Notes under the pieces: model-generated | What the model was told of the DNA's origin: nothing | The model's input: only the letters and a program-made list of their open reading frames with translations | The model's database searches: none | Source: Vibrio tapetis subsp. tapetis | GTDB taxonomy: Bacteria > Pseudomonadota > Gammaproteobacteria > Enterobacterales > Vibrionaceae | Direction of reading: 5' to 3' | Assembly (NCBI RefSeq): GCF_900233005.1 | Contig: NZ_LT960611.1 | Location: 682,001 to 746,000 of the forward strand | DNA: 64,000 bases | Part shown: positions 1 to 8,631 of the stretch, piece by piece | Layout: each line of letters opens with the position of its first letter | Numbering within the stretch: position 1 is the stretch's first letter | Program-made: the position numbers and the translations under genes

Positions 1-25
1 ATTATTCATCTGTCCATCTCTCAAG

Positions 26-56
26 TGAGGCAGAATTTCTGCCTCATTGTGTTTTA
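26..56 (+). terminator. Possible terminator hairpin at left edge
   Basis: TGAGGCAGAA and its complement TTCTGCCTCA form a stem of about ten pairs, followed on the plus strand by TTGTGTTTTA. The T-rich side is on the plus strand, so it would best serve a gene that ends left of the window. It also sits just after the stop of the minus-strand cytochrome gene and could act on both sides. Confidence 0.45.
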
Positions 57-1085
57 AGTGTGTTTACTTTGAGTCTCTTGCGCTTGTTTTTGAACTTCCG
101 TGTCTGCCGCTTTGACTTCTTCATACCACAAGTCGTGATGTTCTTTCGCCCAAGTTTCGTCAACCTCACCGGTTACCATACCCTCTAGCGCACCTTCCAT
201 ACCAAATAACCCGATATAGATGTGGAAGATAAAGCCACAAATCAAAATAAGAGCAGAGAACATGTGAACCAAGTTAGACAGCTCCATGTCTCGGCGTGTT
301 TGACCAAAGATAGGGAAATCCAGCACTAAACCGCTGATCGCAGCTACTGCACCAAACACGATCAACAACCAATAAATGGCCTTTTCACCACCATTTGAAA
401 AGCCAGCAGATGGATGAGTGCCTTTATGTTTGCCAACCATACCGCCCATTTTCATAAACCAAGAGACATCGGTTTTATTGAACAGAGACTTTTTCCACCA
501 TTTTAGTAACACGCAGGTCAGAAGAACAAAGAATAATGGCCCAACATAATTGTGGTACTGCTTTGCCAGCATAATGATGAACCCCCACCAATCGGTTGGA
601 ATATACGGTTTCAAAAAGTGCTTGCCATAAACCAGCATTAATCCACTAAAAGACAACGTTAGAAAGGTAAACGCCATGCTCCAGTGCAACGCCCTGTCCC
701 ATCGAGACCAGCGCTTAATTTTTTTGCCTGTTCTTGGAGCGCTCAGCATCAATGGCCCAACAGCAATATAAGCTAAGACAACAAGTGCAATACTGCCAAA
801 TATCGCGATAGCGCCAGCCGGAGACATCCACTTTTCTTTTAAGATGAACCACGTTTCACCAGGAGTACTGATCAGAACGCCGTGCTCAGGAAATTGAGAT
901 GTCGTGTAACCTTCGGTTCCCTCTTTTACTTCGCGCCAAAAATCGGCACCCGCTAATTGGGTCATCTCTTTTTCCGCAGACGGATGACCTTGGTCATCCG
1001 CCATAGCAGGCATTGAAAACGTGAACAATAAAGCGGTGATCAAAGCAACCACAGCCAAACCCACACGTTTAAAATGTCTTAACAT
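54..1085 (-). CDS. Formate dehydrogenase gamma subunit, cytochrome b556
   Basis: Membrane anchor and quinone-reducing subunit of the periplasm-facing formate dehydrogenase. After the chosen start there is a signal-like segment ending near PAMA, a periplasmic stretch of about 55 residues, one transmembrane helix (around GSIALVVLAYIAV), and then a four-helix core like FdnI. Histidines in RALHW, QYHNY and HMFS fit heme b ligands. At about 343 residues it is far longer than E. coli FdnI (217), because of the N-terminal extension. The reading frame opens at 1100 by a TAATG overlap with the beta gene, but GGAG lies six bases before the ATG at 1085, so I prefer that start. It is the last gene of the operon. 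Confidence 0.93.
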   Translation of the reverse strand: MLRHFKRVGLAVVALITALLFTFSMPAMADDQGHPSAEKEMTQLAGADFWREVKEGTEGYTTSQFPEHGVLISTPGETWFILKEKWMSPAGAIAIFGSIALVVLAYIAVGPLMLSAPRTGKKIKRWSRWDRALHWSMAFTFLTLSFSGLMLVYGKHFLKPYIPTDWWGFIIMLAKQYHNYVGPLFFVLLTCVLLKWWKKSLFNKTDVSWFMKMGGMVGKHKGTHPSAGFSNGGEKAIYWLLIVFGAVAAISGLVLDFPIFGQTRRDMELSNLVHMFSALILICGFIFHIYIGLFGMEGALEGMVTGEVDETWAKEHHDLWYEEVKAADTEVQKQAQETQSKHT

Positions 1086-1099
1086 AACATTCTCCATCA

Positions 1100-1708
1100 T
1101 TAGCTTTTTGTTGCATCAAAAGCTAAATCTTCGCCATTTGTCCAACCTGCACCTTTCGCACCACGTTCAACAACACGTTGACGGAAGATATCTGAAACTT
1201 TGTCAGCGTCCCCAGCAAGCAGTGCTTTGGTCGAACATAAAGAAGCACACATAGGTAACTTGCCCTCTGCAATACGGTTAGCACCGTACTTTTTACGTTC
1301 TTCATCTGACCCTGCTTCTGTTTCCGGGCCGCCAGCACAGAAGGTACATTTGTCCATCTTGCCGCGCTCACCAAATGCCGATTGTTTCGGAAATTGAGGC
1401 GCACCAAATGGGCAGGCAAACAAACAGTAACCACAACCGATACAAAGATCTTTGTTATGCAGCACAATACCATCTTCGGTTTGCTTAAAGCAGTCAGCCG
1501 GGCAAACCGCCATACAAGGTGCATCAGTACAGTGCATACACGCAACAGAGATCGAGTTTTCACCCGGCTCACCGTCATTAAGCGTAACCACGCGACGACG
1601 CTGGATACCCCACTCTAATGCATCATCATTTTCATTTTTACACGCAGTGACACAACCATTACATTCAATACAACGCTTGGTGTCACATAAGAATTTCATT
1701 CTAGCCAT
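1100..1708 (-). CDS. fdh3B: Formate dehydrogenase beta subunit, four [4Fe-4S] ferredoxin
   Basis: Electron-transfer subunit between the formate-oxidising alpha subunit and the cytochrome b. Four cysteine groups are visible: C13/C16/C19/C23, C57/C60/C65/C69, C89/C92/C95/C99 and C121/C124/C154/C158, the usual arrangement for four [4Fe-4S] clusters in FdnH/FdoH-type proteins. It has 202 residues and ends shortly after the last cluster. The C-terminal membrane helix of E. coli FdnH is absent, so this is the short FDH3-like type. It lies 11 bases after the alpha gene and its stop overlaps the first possible gamma start, so the genes are co-transcribed. Confidence 0.95.
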   Translation of the reverse strand: MARMKFLCDTKRCIECNGCVTACKNENDDALEWGIQRRRVVTLNDGEPGENSISVACMHCTDAPCMAVCPADCFKQTEDGIVLHNKDLCIGCGYCLFACPFGAPQFPKQSAFGERGKMDKCTFCAGGPETEAGSDEERKKYGANRIAEGKLPMCASLCSTKALLAGDADKVSDIFRQRVVERGAKGAGWTNGEDLAFDATKS

Positions 1709-1719
1709 TCGAGGACTCC

Positions 1720-4575
1720 TTACGCTTTACGAATATTACAAAGGGTGACTTTAGTTTCTTGCATTTGAGTAACCGGATCGTAACCGTAAGTGGTTGCGAT
1801 GTTGGCCGACTCACCAATGACATAAGGGTCACTGCCTTCTGGATACTTGTCTCGCAAATCTTCACCTTGGAATTTGCCACCAAAGTGGAACGGTATGAAT
1901 GCCATGCCAGGACGTACTCGTCGTGTAACCATGGCTTTAACATGGATGCGGCCTTTCTCGGCACCCTCAACCCACACCATTTCACCGTCTTTGAAACCAA
2001 GATCGTTTGCATCTTTAGGGTTCACCTCTACAAACATTTCTTGTTGCAGCTCTGCAAGCCAAGGGTTTGAACGCGTTTCTTCGCCGCCACCTTCGTATTC
2101 AACCAAACGACCTGAGGTAAGCACAATTGGGTATTCTTTCGACTTGTCTTGATCTTGAATAGACTTGTACATCGTCGGAAGACGATAAATTGATTCACTG
2201 TCGTCCCAAGTTGGGTAATCAGCCACTAAATCACGACGTGGTGTATATAGCGGTTCACGGTGAAGCGGCACTCTGTCAGGGAAAGTCCAAACAATTGCTC
2301 GTGCTTTCGCATTACCAAATGGCATACAACCATGTTTGATCGCAACACGTTGGATACCGCCAGAAACGTCGGTTTTCCAGTTTTTACCTTCTGCTAATGC
2401 TTTTTCATCAGCCGTCAGGTCATCCCACCAACCAAGGGTTTTGAGCAGTTTGTCGCTAAATTCTGGATAACCGTCTTCAAGCTCACAGTCTTTCGAATAA
2501 CTGTCTTCCGCCAGTAAATTATCACCTTCGAACTCAACCCCGAAACGGGCACGGAAGTTACCGCCTCCTTCAGCGACTGGCTTCGATGTGTCATACAGAA
2601 TATGGGTACCTGGGTGCTTCATTTCAGGTGTACCCCAACATGGCCACGGTAAACCATAGGTTTCTCCGTGAATTGGACCGCCTTCCGCTTCCAGTGACGT
2701 TTTGTGGAAGGTATGCCAGTTCATAGTGTGAGCTTTAATTCGCTCAGGGCTTTGACCTGTGTAACCTATCGTCCACATACCTTGGTTGAATTCACGTGTA
2801 ATGTCTTCAATAACCGGTTGATTGTCTTTGATCTCGACGTGTTTGAATAACTGGTCAGCAAAGCCAAGTTTCTTGGTTAACAAGTACATGATTTCATGAT
2901 CAGGTTTTGATTCGAACAGCGGTGAGACCACTTGCTCACGCCATTGGAGAGAGCGGTTAGATGCCGTAACAGAACCCGTTGTTTCAAACTGCGTACAGGC
3001 TGGAAGAAGATAAACGCCATCGCTACGTTCATTCATAACCGCAGCAACCGTTGGGTACGGATCAACGATCACCATCATATCGAGTTGTTTCATGGCTTTT
3101 TTCATTTCGACGCCACGAGTTTGCGAGTTAACCGCATGGCCCCAATAGAACATCGCACGAATGTTATCGTTCTGCTCGATGTTGTCTTTGTTTTCAAGTA
3201 CGCCATCAATCCAACGAGAAACAGGAATACCCATGTTATTCATTGGTTGTTTGCCGCGGTATTTATTTTGGTCAAAACGTTTTTGAACCCACTCGTAATC
3301 TAAGTCCCATACCTTTGACCAATGTTTCCAGGCACCGTCTGAAAGACCGTAATAACCCGGTAATGTATGAGAAAGCACACCAAGATCCGTCGCACCTTGC
3401 ACATTATCGTGACCACGGAAAATATTGGCACCGCCACCAGATTTCCCCATGTTGCCTAGTGCAAGTTCAAGCACACAGTATGCGCGAGTATTGTTGTTAC
3501 CCGTCGTATGTTGCGTACCACCCATACACCAAACAACACAACCCGGGCGGTTTTCAGATAGTAGTTTAGCCGTGTGGTAAACGTCGTCTTTTGAAACGCC
3601 AGTAACCCGCTCTACTTCAGCGGGTGTCCACTTGGCCACCTCTTCTCGAATTTCATCCATGCCATACACTCGTTGGCGGATGAACTCTTTGTCTTCCCAT
3701 TTATTTTCGAATACGTGCCATAGTACGCCCCAAATAAAGGCGACATCGGTGCCTGGACGTAATGAAACGAAATGATCGGCTTTCGCCGCAGTACGAGTGC
3801 GACGAGGGTCAGCAACGACGATCTTACAATTGTTCTTTTCCTTTGCGATCAAGATATGCTGCATCGCCACTGGATGTGCTTCAGCAGGGTTTGATCCAAT
3901 GAATAACATCGACTTACAGTTGTGCATATCATTAAAGGAGTTGGTCATCGCACCGTAACCCCACGTGTTTGCAACACCGGCTACCGTAGTAGAGTGACAA
4001 ATACGAGCTTGGTGGTCGACATTGTTGGTTCCCCACAATGATGCCATCTTACGGAACATGTAAGCTTGTTCATTACTGTGCTTAGCACTACCAAGCCAGT
4101 AAACCGAATCGGGGCCTGATTCTTTACGAATTTGTAAGGTTTTCTCGCCAATTTCTTCAATGGCTTGGTCCCACGACAACTTCTTCCATTTACCGCCTTC
4201 AAGCTTCATTGGGTATTTTAAACGTCTTTCACCGTGGCCGTGCTCACGCAGTGCTGCGCCTTTTGCACAGTGTCCACCAGCATTAAATGGATGATCGAAT
4301 GCAGGTTCTTGCCCGGTCCATACGCCATTTTGAACTTCAGCGTAAATTCCGCAACCAACCGAGCAGTGCGAACAAATGGTGCGCTTAATTTCAGTTGGAG
4401 AATCATGGTCAACGTCAGCCGCTTGCGCTTTTTTCATCATACCCGGTGCAAACATAGAGGCACCGACTGCAGCGCCACCAGCGGCGATAGAGGTGTTTTT
4501 CATGAATGAACGACGGCTGATACCCAGTTGGCTCTGCTCTTTTACTACGCTATTGGAGCGTTTAGTTAATTTCAT
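1720..4575 (-). CDS. fdhA: Formate dehydrogenase alpha subunit, Tat-exported, Cys form
   Basis: Catalytic subunit oxidising formate to CO2 with a bis-pterin guanine dinucleotide Mo or W cofactor. A twin-arginine signal (SRRSF, residues 20-24) is followed by a hydrophobic stretch and cleavage near AQAAD, so it is exported folded. C68, C71, C75 and C103 bind one [4Fe-4S] cluster. The metal ligand is Cys193 in the ARICHS motif, encoded TGT at 3997-3999, where E. coli FdnG has selenocysteine. Length 951 residues, close to the family norm (E. coli FdnG 1015). It lies 14 bases downstream of the small Tat peptide gene. Whether Mo or W is used cannot be read from this protein; the nearby tungstate-type transporter hints at W or both. 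Confidence 0.97.
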   Translation of the reverse strand: MKLTKRSNSVVKEQSQLGISRRSFMKNTSIAAGGAAVGASMFAPGMMKKAQAADVDHDSPTEIKRTICSHCSVGCGIYAEVQNGVWTGQEPAFDHPFNAGGHCAKGAALREHGHGERRLKYPMKLEGGKWKKLSWDQAIEEIGEKTLQIRKESGPDSVYWLGSAKHSNEQAYMFRKMASLWGTNNVDHQARICHSTTVAGVANTWGYGAMTNSFNDMHNCKSMLFIGSNPAEAHPVAMQHILIAKEKNNCKIVVADPRRTRTAAKADHFVSLRPGTDVAFIWGVLWHVFENKWEDKEFIRQRVYGMDEIREEVAKWTPAEVERVTGVSKDDVYHTAKLLSENRPGCVVWCMGGTQHTTGNNNTRAYCVLELALGNMGKSGGGANIFRGHDNVQGATDLGVLSHTLPGYYGLSDGAWKHWSKVWDLDYEWVQKRFDQNKYRGKQPMNNMGIPVSRWIDGVLENKDNIEQNDNIRAMFYWGHAVNSQTRGVEMKKAMKQLDMMVIVDPYPTVAAVMNERSDGVYLLPACTQFETTGSVTASNRSLQWREQVVSPLFESKPDHEIMYLLTKKLGFADQLFKHVEIKDNQPVIEDITREFNQGMWTIGYTGQSPERIKAHTMNWHTFHKTSLEAEGGPIHGETYGLPWPCWGTPEMKHPGTHILYDTSKPVAEGGGNFRARFGVEFEGDNLLAEDSYSKDCELEDGYPEFSDKLLKTLGWWDDLTADEKALAEGKNWKTDVSGGIQRVAIKHGCMPFGNAKARAIVWTFPDRVPLHREPLYTPRRDLVADYPTWDDSESIYRLPTMYKSIQDQDKSKEYPIVLTSGRLVEYEGGGEETRSNPWLAELQQEMFVEVNPKDANDLGFKDGEMVWVEGAEKGRIHVKAMVTRRVRPGMAFIPFHFGGKFQGEDLRDKYPEGSDPYVIGESANIATTYGYDPVTQMQETKVTLCNIRKA

Positions 4576-4589
4576 TTTTATAAAGCTCC

Positions 4590-4784
4590 TTATAATGTGT
4601 CGTAGTAATCACGAATATGTTGAGTTTCGTGGTAACCCGTTTCTTTTACTTCTTCGGGTGTTGAAACCTCAGCAGCATTAGCAACCTTGGCAGTACCGGC
4701 AACAACGGCTCCTGCAACCGTTGCTGTGGTGACCCCTTTTAAAAGGTTACGTCGAGCTGTATTCACTTGTGTTTTTTCTTTCAT
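4590..4784 (-). CDS. Formate dehydrogenase region Tat-signal small protein
   Basis: A 64-residue protein with a twin-arginine motif (ARRNLLKG), an alanine/valine-rich hydrophobic segment ending near ANAAE, and a short polar tail of about 28 residues. It matches the small 'formate dehydrogenase region TAT target' family found beside this class of enzyme. No catalytic residues are visible. It may be a minor subunit or assembly factor, but its role is not established. I chose the ATG at 4784 because AAAGGAG lies just upstream. A longer frame to 4907 would overlap the preceding chaperone gene and lacks a better ribosome site. Confidence 0.85.
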   Translation of the reverse strand: MKEKTQVNTARRNLLKGVTTATVAGAVVAGTAKVANAAEVSTPEEVKETGYHETQHIRDYYDTL

Positions 4785-4839
4785 ACATTGCTCCTTTCTG
4801 GATGCTTTGCGCATCTCTTGTGTTGTCATCCGGTAACGG

Positions 4840-5442
4840 CTATTTAATACCCGATGTTGCGAATTTTGTTTCACGCACTGGTATAGCGGCGAATCGAGTT
4901 TGTTCAATCAATAAAAATTGGTTTATTAAAGTAGAAACCGCACAATAAAATTGGCTGTTTTTTGCGTTCGTGATCTGCTCAGTCAGTTTCAAGTACCAAG
5001 ACTCAATATGACGATTGAAGAAACGATGTTGATCCGCTTCGCTGTCAAGTAACGCCATCACCTCACATAGTGCCGCGAAATGATCTTCTGGTTCTTTTGT
5101 CCCTTCTGATCTTTCAAACCCAAGTTGAATCAGATCGTTACGAAGCAAGGCCAACGGTTTTTCCATTAAAGACCCCGTTAAATGCCATGATGCGAAAGGC
5201 ATGACCTCCCCTCGACCAATGCCGATGAATAAATGTTGATACTCATCCGCTAAATTTTCTTGTGTCGTTTCTTTGGCCGCCAAGCTCAGTGCTTGCCACG
5301 CCTTTGTCATCGGTTGTTCACTCGCACCATCGAGCTCTATTTCAGACAACCAGTCCAGCAATTGCTGGTCAGGAGCTTGGCGCAATAAGGTTGCGATCAA
5401 ATTGTAAATATCAGCACGAACTGATTGAGTTTCTTGAGTCAT
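4840..5442 (-). CDS. TorD/DmsD-family chaperone for formate dehydrogenase
   Basis: Cytoplasmic all-helical chaperone expected to bind the Tat signal of the alpha subunit and hold it until the cofactor is inserted. The family signature is present: EYQHLFIG followed by GxGxxxP (residues 67-82), and EPEDH at 117-121. Its 200 residues are normal for TorD-like proteins. AGGAAT lies six bases before the ATG. It sits between the ferredoxin gene and the small Tat peptide in the same operon, which points to formate dehydrogenase as its client rather than TMAO or DMSO reductase. Confidence 0.9.
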   Translation of the reverse strand: MTQETQSVRADIYNLIATLLRQAPDQQLLDWLSEIELDGASEQPMTKAWQALSLAAKETTQENLADEYQHLFIGIGRGEVMPFASWHLTGSLMEKPLALLRNDLIQLGFERSEGTKEPEDHFAALCEVMALLDSEADQHRFFNRHIESWYLKLTEQITNAKNSQFYCAVSTLINQFLLIEQTRFAAIPVRETKFATSGIK

Positions 5443-5450
5443 GCTTATTC

Positions 5451-7160
5451 CTATATATCCAATTGTTTTTCTGGGTTGTCAGCCAGAGTAGAAAACATAT
5501 CTATCACTCTGCAGTCTTCGCACATCGCAATTCGGCTAAGTGCAGTTTCATTTGCGAAGTGAGAGTGACCTCGTAACTTATCTTGCAACATCGTAATCAT
5601 AGATTGAGGTGCGAATGGTTTTCCACAACTCAGGCATTCTGCGGCTTTTTCTTCATGAATAACCTGAGGGGTTTGTCTTGTTTCATGATCCCAGTTGAAC
5701 TGGCTTGAAAGCGTCAAGGCGTTTTCTGGGCATGCTTTTTCACACATGCCACATTGAATGCAATCTTGTTCAATAAATTGAAGCTTGGGTGAGGAACCAT
5801 CGTTGTGAAGTGCGGCAGTAGGGCAAACGGCGACACACCCCATACACAAAGTGCAAGACGTTTCATCGCAACTCACCTTGCCAAAAGGCGCCGATGCCGA
5901 AACTTGAGTCTCAAGTTGCTTTGGAGTGTATATCTGAGCTAGGTTATCAAGCGCAGTAAATAGACGTTGGCGCTTATTGCCTTCGAGTGGGCCAAGTAGT
6001 AACGCCAAAGGCCTTTCTATCAATTCAGGTAAGCCATTACGCATAGACTCTAAAAACAAGATATCAATGCGATTAGGCTCAAGGCCCAGTTGAGTTAACA
6101 GCTGTTTAGCGACTTCAACTTCTTGTCCCAGCACGCGTTTGATTGTTTCTGGCATATGCAGACTTGCAGCAAACATAACTTGGCATGCACCATTAGTTAA
6201 TGCAGCAAACCATGTGTCAATTCCTACCGATGGCAGATCTTCTAGCTCAACCGGAATCACATTATCTGGAAGCGCTTTTAACGCCATGACGTTATAGCTT
6301 TCATGCCTTTCACTACAAAAAAGGATGATTGGATTCATGCCCCCTGCTTTTTTATAGTTAGCTAACAGGTTTTCAATGAATTTTTGCGTTTGTTCTGGTT
6401 CAGGCAATGCGTAGGAGATGGCTTCGGTTGGGCATGCCGTTGCGCATGTACCAACCCCCTGGCACAAATACGGATTAATTTGGATTTTATGGCCAATCTC
6501 ATCGTTACCGTCACTGGTTAATGCGCCAGCAGGACAAGCGTCTACGCAACGATCACAACCTTTAACACCACGAGAACTATGAGCACATTTGTCTGTATCT
6601 AACCGGAAGAACTTTGGCTTATCGAAGGTTCCCATTAACGTCGGGATTTCAGTTAAAGCTTCAGCCAATTTTGGATAACCACGACCAACAGGATAATAAC
6701 CCGGCACAGGGACTTCTTCACTCATATGGCTGGTCAGTGTCATGTCTAGCACGAGATCAAAGCGATCTTTACCAATTGCCACCTGAGCGAGATTTTCCAT
6801 CACGCCATTGACCTCTACCGACACCTGAAATGTCCCTAGAAATCCAGTAACGTGAATGCGCTTAGAAAAATACAAACGGTCAAGAGGTTCGGCATTATCG
6901 ACAGCATCAACGCGAGATAGATCAGAACCAGATAGCGCGAGTTGATTATCGGTACATAAGAAAGTAACCGTCGCCATTTCTGTTAATTGAGGTGCCAAAT
7001 CTTTTAGGATAGATATCGGGCCAATAACGACTAGATGGCCAGTACTATTGTAACTGACCGTAGGTGGGATCAAGTTCGTTAACTCGACGGTGTTTTCTAC
7101 GGCAAAGCACCGAGCCTTACCATTATCAGATGAGGATGATTCTAAAAGTGATTTCAACAT
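5451..7160 (-). CDS. Multi-cluster 4Fe-4S ferredoxin-like protein of fdh operon
   Basis: A 569-residue cytoplasmic protein with no signal peptide. It has two pairs of ferredoxin motifs: CDRCVDACP and CATACP near residues 205-250, and CTLCMGCVAVCP and CIQCGMCEKACP near 435-480. Between the pairs is a region without cysteine clusters. Two CxxC pairs near residues 505 (CLSCG) and 548 (CEDC) look like a zinc ribbon. It is the first gene of the main minus-strand operon, directly behind a sigma-54 promoter match. Such proteins accompany FDH3-type clusters; the electron partner is not known to me, and a role in assembly or in feeding electrons to a cytoplasmic acceptor is equally possible. Confidence 0.88.
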   Translation of the reverse strand: MLKSLLESSSSDNGKARCFAVENTVELTNLIPPTVSYNSTGHLVVIGPISILKDLAPQLTEMATVTFLCTDNQLALSGSDLSRVDAVDNAEPLDRLYFSKRIHVTGFLGTFQVSVEVNGVMENLAQVAIGKDRFDLVLDMTLTSHMSEEVPVPGYYPVGRGYPKLAEALTEIPTLMGTFDKPKFFRLDTDKCAHSSRGVKGCDRCVDACPAGALTSDGNDEIGHKIQINPYLCQGVGTCATACPTEAISYALPEPEQTQKFIENLLANYKKAGGMNPIILFCSERHESYNVMALKALPDNVIPVELEDLPSVGIDTWFAALTNGACQVMFAASLHMPETIKRVLGQEVEVAKQLLTQLGLEPNRIDILFLESMRNGLPELIERPLALLLGPLEGNKRQRLFTALDNLAQIYTPKQLETQVSASAPFGKVSCDETSCTLCMGCVAVCPTAALHNDGSSPKLQFIEQDCIQCGMCEKACPENALTLSSQFNWDHETRQTPQVIHEEKAAECLSCGKPFAPQSMITMLQDKLRGHSHFANETALSRIAMCEDCRVIDMFSTLADNPEKQLDI

Positions 7161-7200
7161 TGCTTCAGTTCACGGCTTCATTGTTTTTATACCGCTTACT

Positions 7201-7218
7201 TTGCAAGTACTGCACCAA
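7201..7218 (-). promoter_or_regulatory. Sigma-54 promoter for the fdh operon
   Basis: Read on the minus strand the bases are TTGGTGCAGTACTTGCAA. GG and GC are separated by exactly ten bases and every position fits the degenerate consensus YTGGYRYR-N4-TTGCW. The predicted start of transcription is near 7191, about 31 bases before the ferredoxin start codon. This is sequence matching only, but it is one of four such sites in this gene cluster. Confidence 0.8.
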
Positions 7219-7276
7219 CTTTAAATCGGCGTATATCAGGGACTAAAGTCTATATTTTTGCTTAACCCACAATTTA

Positions 7277-7292
7277 TGTGTGACAAATTGTC
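7277..7292. promoter_or_regulatory. Candidate activator site upstream of fdh promoter
   Basis: TGTGTGACAAATTGTC contains the perfect palindrome GACAAATTGTC (7282-7292), centred about 71 bp upstream of the -24 element, a usual distance for sigma-54 activators. It matches 13 of 16 positions of the site upstream of tupA (17167-17182). A weaker related half site, GTCAAAATGTAC, lies at 7315-7326. The assignment to the local response regulator is inferred. Confidence 0.5.
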
Positions 7293-7344
7293 TCAATTGA
7301 TGATTTTGTGATTACGTCAAAATGTACCGGTATTTTAAGTGGTA

Positions 7345-8022
7345 CTATTTGTCGCCAACGCCCAAGTTTACTGAATGGTTCTCATTATTGGCTTCAAAGT
7401 TTTGTGTCGTTTCTGCTGCGGCGAGTTCTCGTTTACTCCCTTCTTGGTCGTGCGCCGCTTTGTCTTCCTCTATTCCGTCATTCTGTTCAGGTTGATCAGG
7501 GTCTTGATGATCACAGCCTTGCAGAGCCTCGTCTTGTGATTGATTTGTTTCGTCAACGGTCACGTCAGTATGGCCAGCGTCATTCTCTACTGAGTCGTTA
7601 AGCCAGTTTCTAAGTTGGCTTGCTGCATCTGTCGACAAGCTCTTCACCGCTTTATAGTCGTGATCGTAGTCATTAAGCCTATCAACTTCTGCAAACTCAC
7701 CAGACAAAAACAGCTTTCTTAATGCTTGTTTTTTAACACTGCCTTTTATGCCATCAGCCAAAATATTAGCAACGCTTAAAGATTCAATATGGTCAGAACC
7801 CGCCGCGATTTCTGGAAGAAATTCAAGCTCTTGAGTCTCTTCCTCTACAAGGCTATTGGCTTCAAACGAGCGAGGTTCTGCATGCTTAGCGTTTTGACCT
7901 ACCGCGACAGGATCGATCGTGCGTTCTGTTACTTGTTCAACGTCGACGTTATCAAGCTTTTGATTTTCTTCTTGTTTTGCGAGTTTATTGTCAGACCATC
8001 GCTTAAAAAAGTTATTTGCCAC
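7345..8022 (-). CDS. DUF3306 protein, formate dehydrogenase accessory
   Basis: A 225-residue very acidic cytoplasmic protein. The N-terminus (FFKRWSDNK) resembles the FLxRWSRRK start of DUF3306, and the middle (about residues 70-150) carries the family's conserved segment with LRKLFLSGEF. The C-terminal third is low-complexity Asp/Glu/Gln/Asn. DUF3306 genes are commonly beside formate dehydrogenase genes; no biochemical role is known to me. Its start overlaps the end of the DUF3305 gene by 11 bases, so both are translated from one message. A separate promoter lies downstream before the ferredoxin gene. Confidence 0.85.
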   Translation of the reverse strand: MANNFFKRWSDNKLAKQEENQKLDNVDVEQVTERTIDPVAVGQNAKHAEPRSFEANSLVEEETQELEFLPEIAAGSDHIESLSVANILADGIKGSVKKQALRKLFLSGEFAEVDRLNDYDHDYKAVKSLSTDAASQLRNWLNDSVENDAGHTDVTVDETNQSQDEALQGCDHQDPDQPEQNDGIEEDKAAHDQEGSKRELAAAETTQNFEANNENHSVNLGVGDK

Positions 8023-8461
8023 TAGAACGCCCTGCCCCTTTACGTTTCTTACGTCGCTGCTCTAATAGTTCACCGTGACGACCAATATAGGCTTCCATCC
8101 ATGCTTGTATTGCTAGCGGCATGTCGATGGATAACACAAGGTAATCTCCATCTAAGAAGTTGCCAGCAATAGACTGAGATGCGGTGAGCGTAATCGGTTT
8201 TAATCGCTCATTCTCCTCTTCAATGGCTAGAAATAACTTAGGTTGCTGTGAGCTCAAGTTAAAGCGGTAATCCGTACGTTCGTCGCGGAACAGTTCAAGG
8301 GCGAGTATCCACGCATCCCCTTCAGGCTTACCTGACGATGAAGGTTGAAGAATGACGTCTGCCCACTGCCATTGCGTCACACTCCAACGTCCACTGGTGA
8401 CTTCCTTAGCCTCAATAAGGCATTCAATAGGCCAACGGTCTTCGGTTTTTGATAGCGTCAT
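8012..8461 (-). CDS. DUF3305 protein, formate dehydrogenase accessory
   Basis: A 149-residue soluble protein. It has the tryptophan pattern of DUF3305 in the first 35 residues (RWPIE, GRWSVTQWQW) and a basic tail (RRKKRKGAGR). DUF3305 and DUF3306 travel as a pair with formate dehydrogenase clusters, which is the only clue to function. It is the first gene of a two-gene unit facing away from fdhD across a 242-bp gap. That gap holds one sigma-54 promoter match for each direction. Confidence 0.85.
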   Translation of the reverse strand: MTLSKTEDRWPIECLIEAKEVTSGRWSVTQWQWADVILQPSSSGKPEGDAWILALELFRDERTDYRFNLSSQQPKLFLAIEEENERLKPITLTASQSIAGNFLDGDYLVLSIDMPLAIQAWMEAYIGRHGELLEQRRKKRKGAGRSSGK

Positions 8462-8517
8462 TATCGATGATTACCTTATATAGAACTGATTTTGATTCAT
8501 TCACTCGCTGGGATTAC

Positions 8518-8532
8518 TGTGCCAAATTTTGG
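8518..8532. promoter_or_regulatory. Candidate activator site in fdhD/DUF3305 gap
   Basis: TGTGCCAAATTTTGG contains the palindrome CCAAATTTTGG and shares TGTGC.A.ATTTTG with the site upstream of tupA. Its centre is about 107 bp upstream of the fdhD -24 element. For the opposite DUF3305 promoter it would lie just downstream of the start of transcription, so it fits fdhD better. The match is weaker than the other two sites. Confidence 0.4.
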
Positions 8533-8572
8533 AGTAATAATCCTACGCAGTCGATTTACTTATCAATTACTA

Positions 8573-8589
8573 AGCAATTCTCACGCCAG
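8573..8589 (-). promoter_or_regulatory. Sigma-54 promoter for DUF3305-DUF3306
   Basis: On the minus strand the bases read CTGGCGTGAGAATTGCT, a full match to YTGGYRYR-N4-TTGCW with GG and GC ten bases apart. The predicted start is near 8562, leaving a leader of about 100 bases before the DUF3305 ATG. Confidence 0.75.
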
Positions 8590-8631
8590 TTGCTAGTACT
8601 ACTGTATTCAACCGCAACAAGCTAAGTTAAA

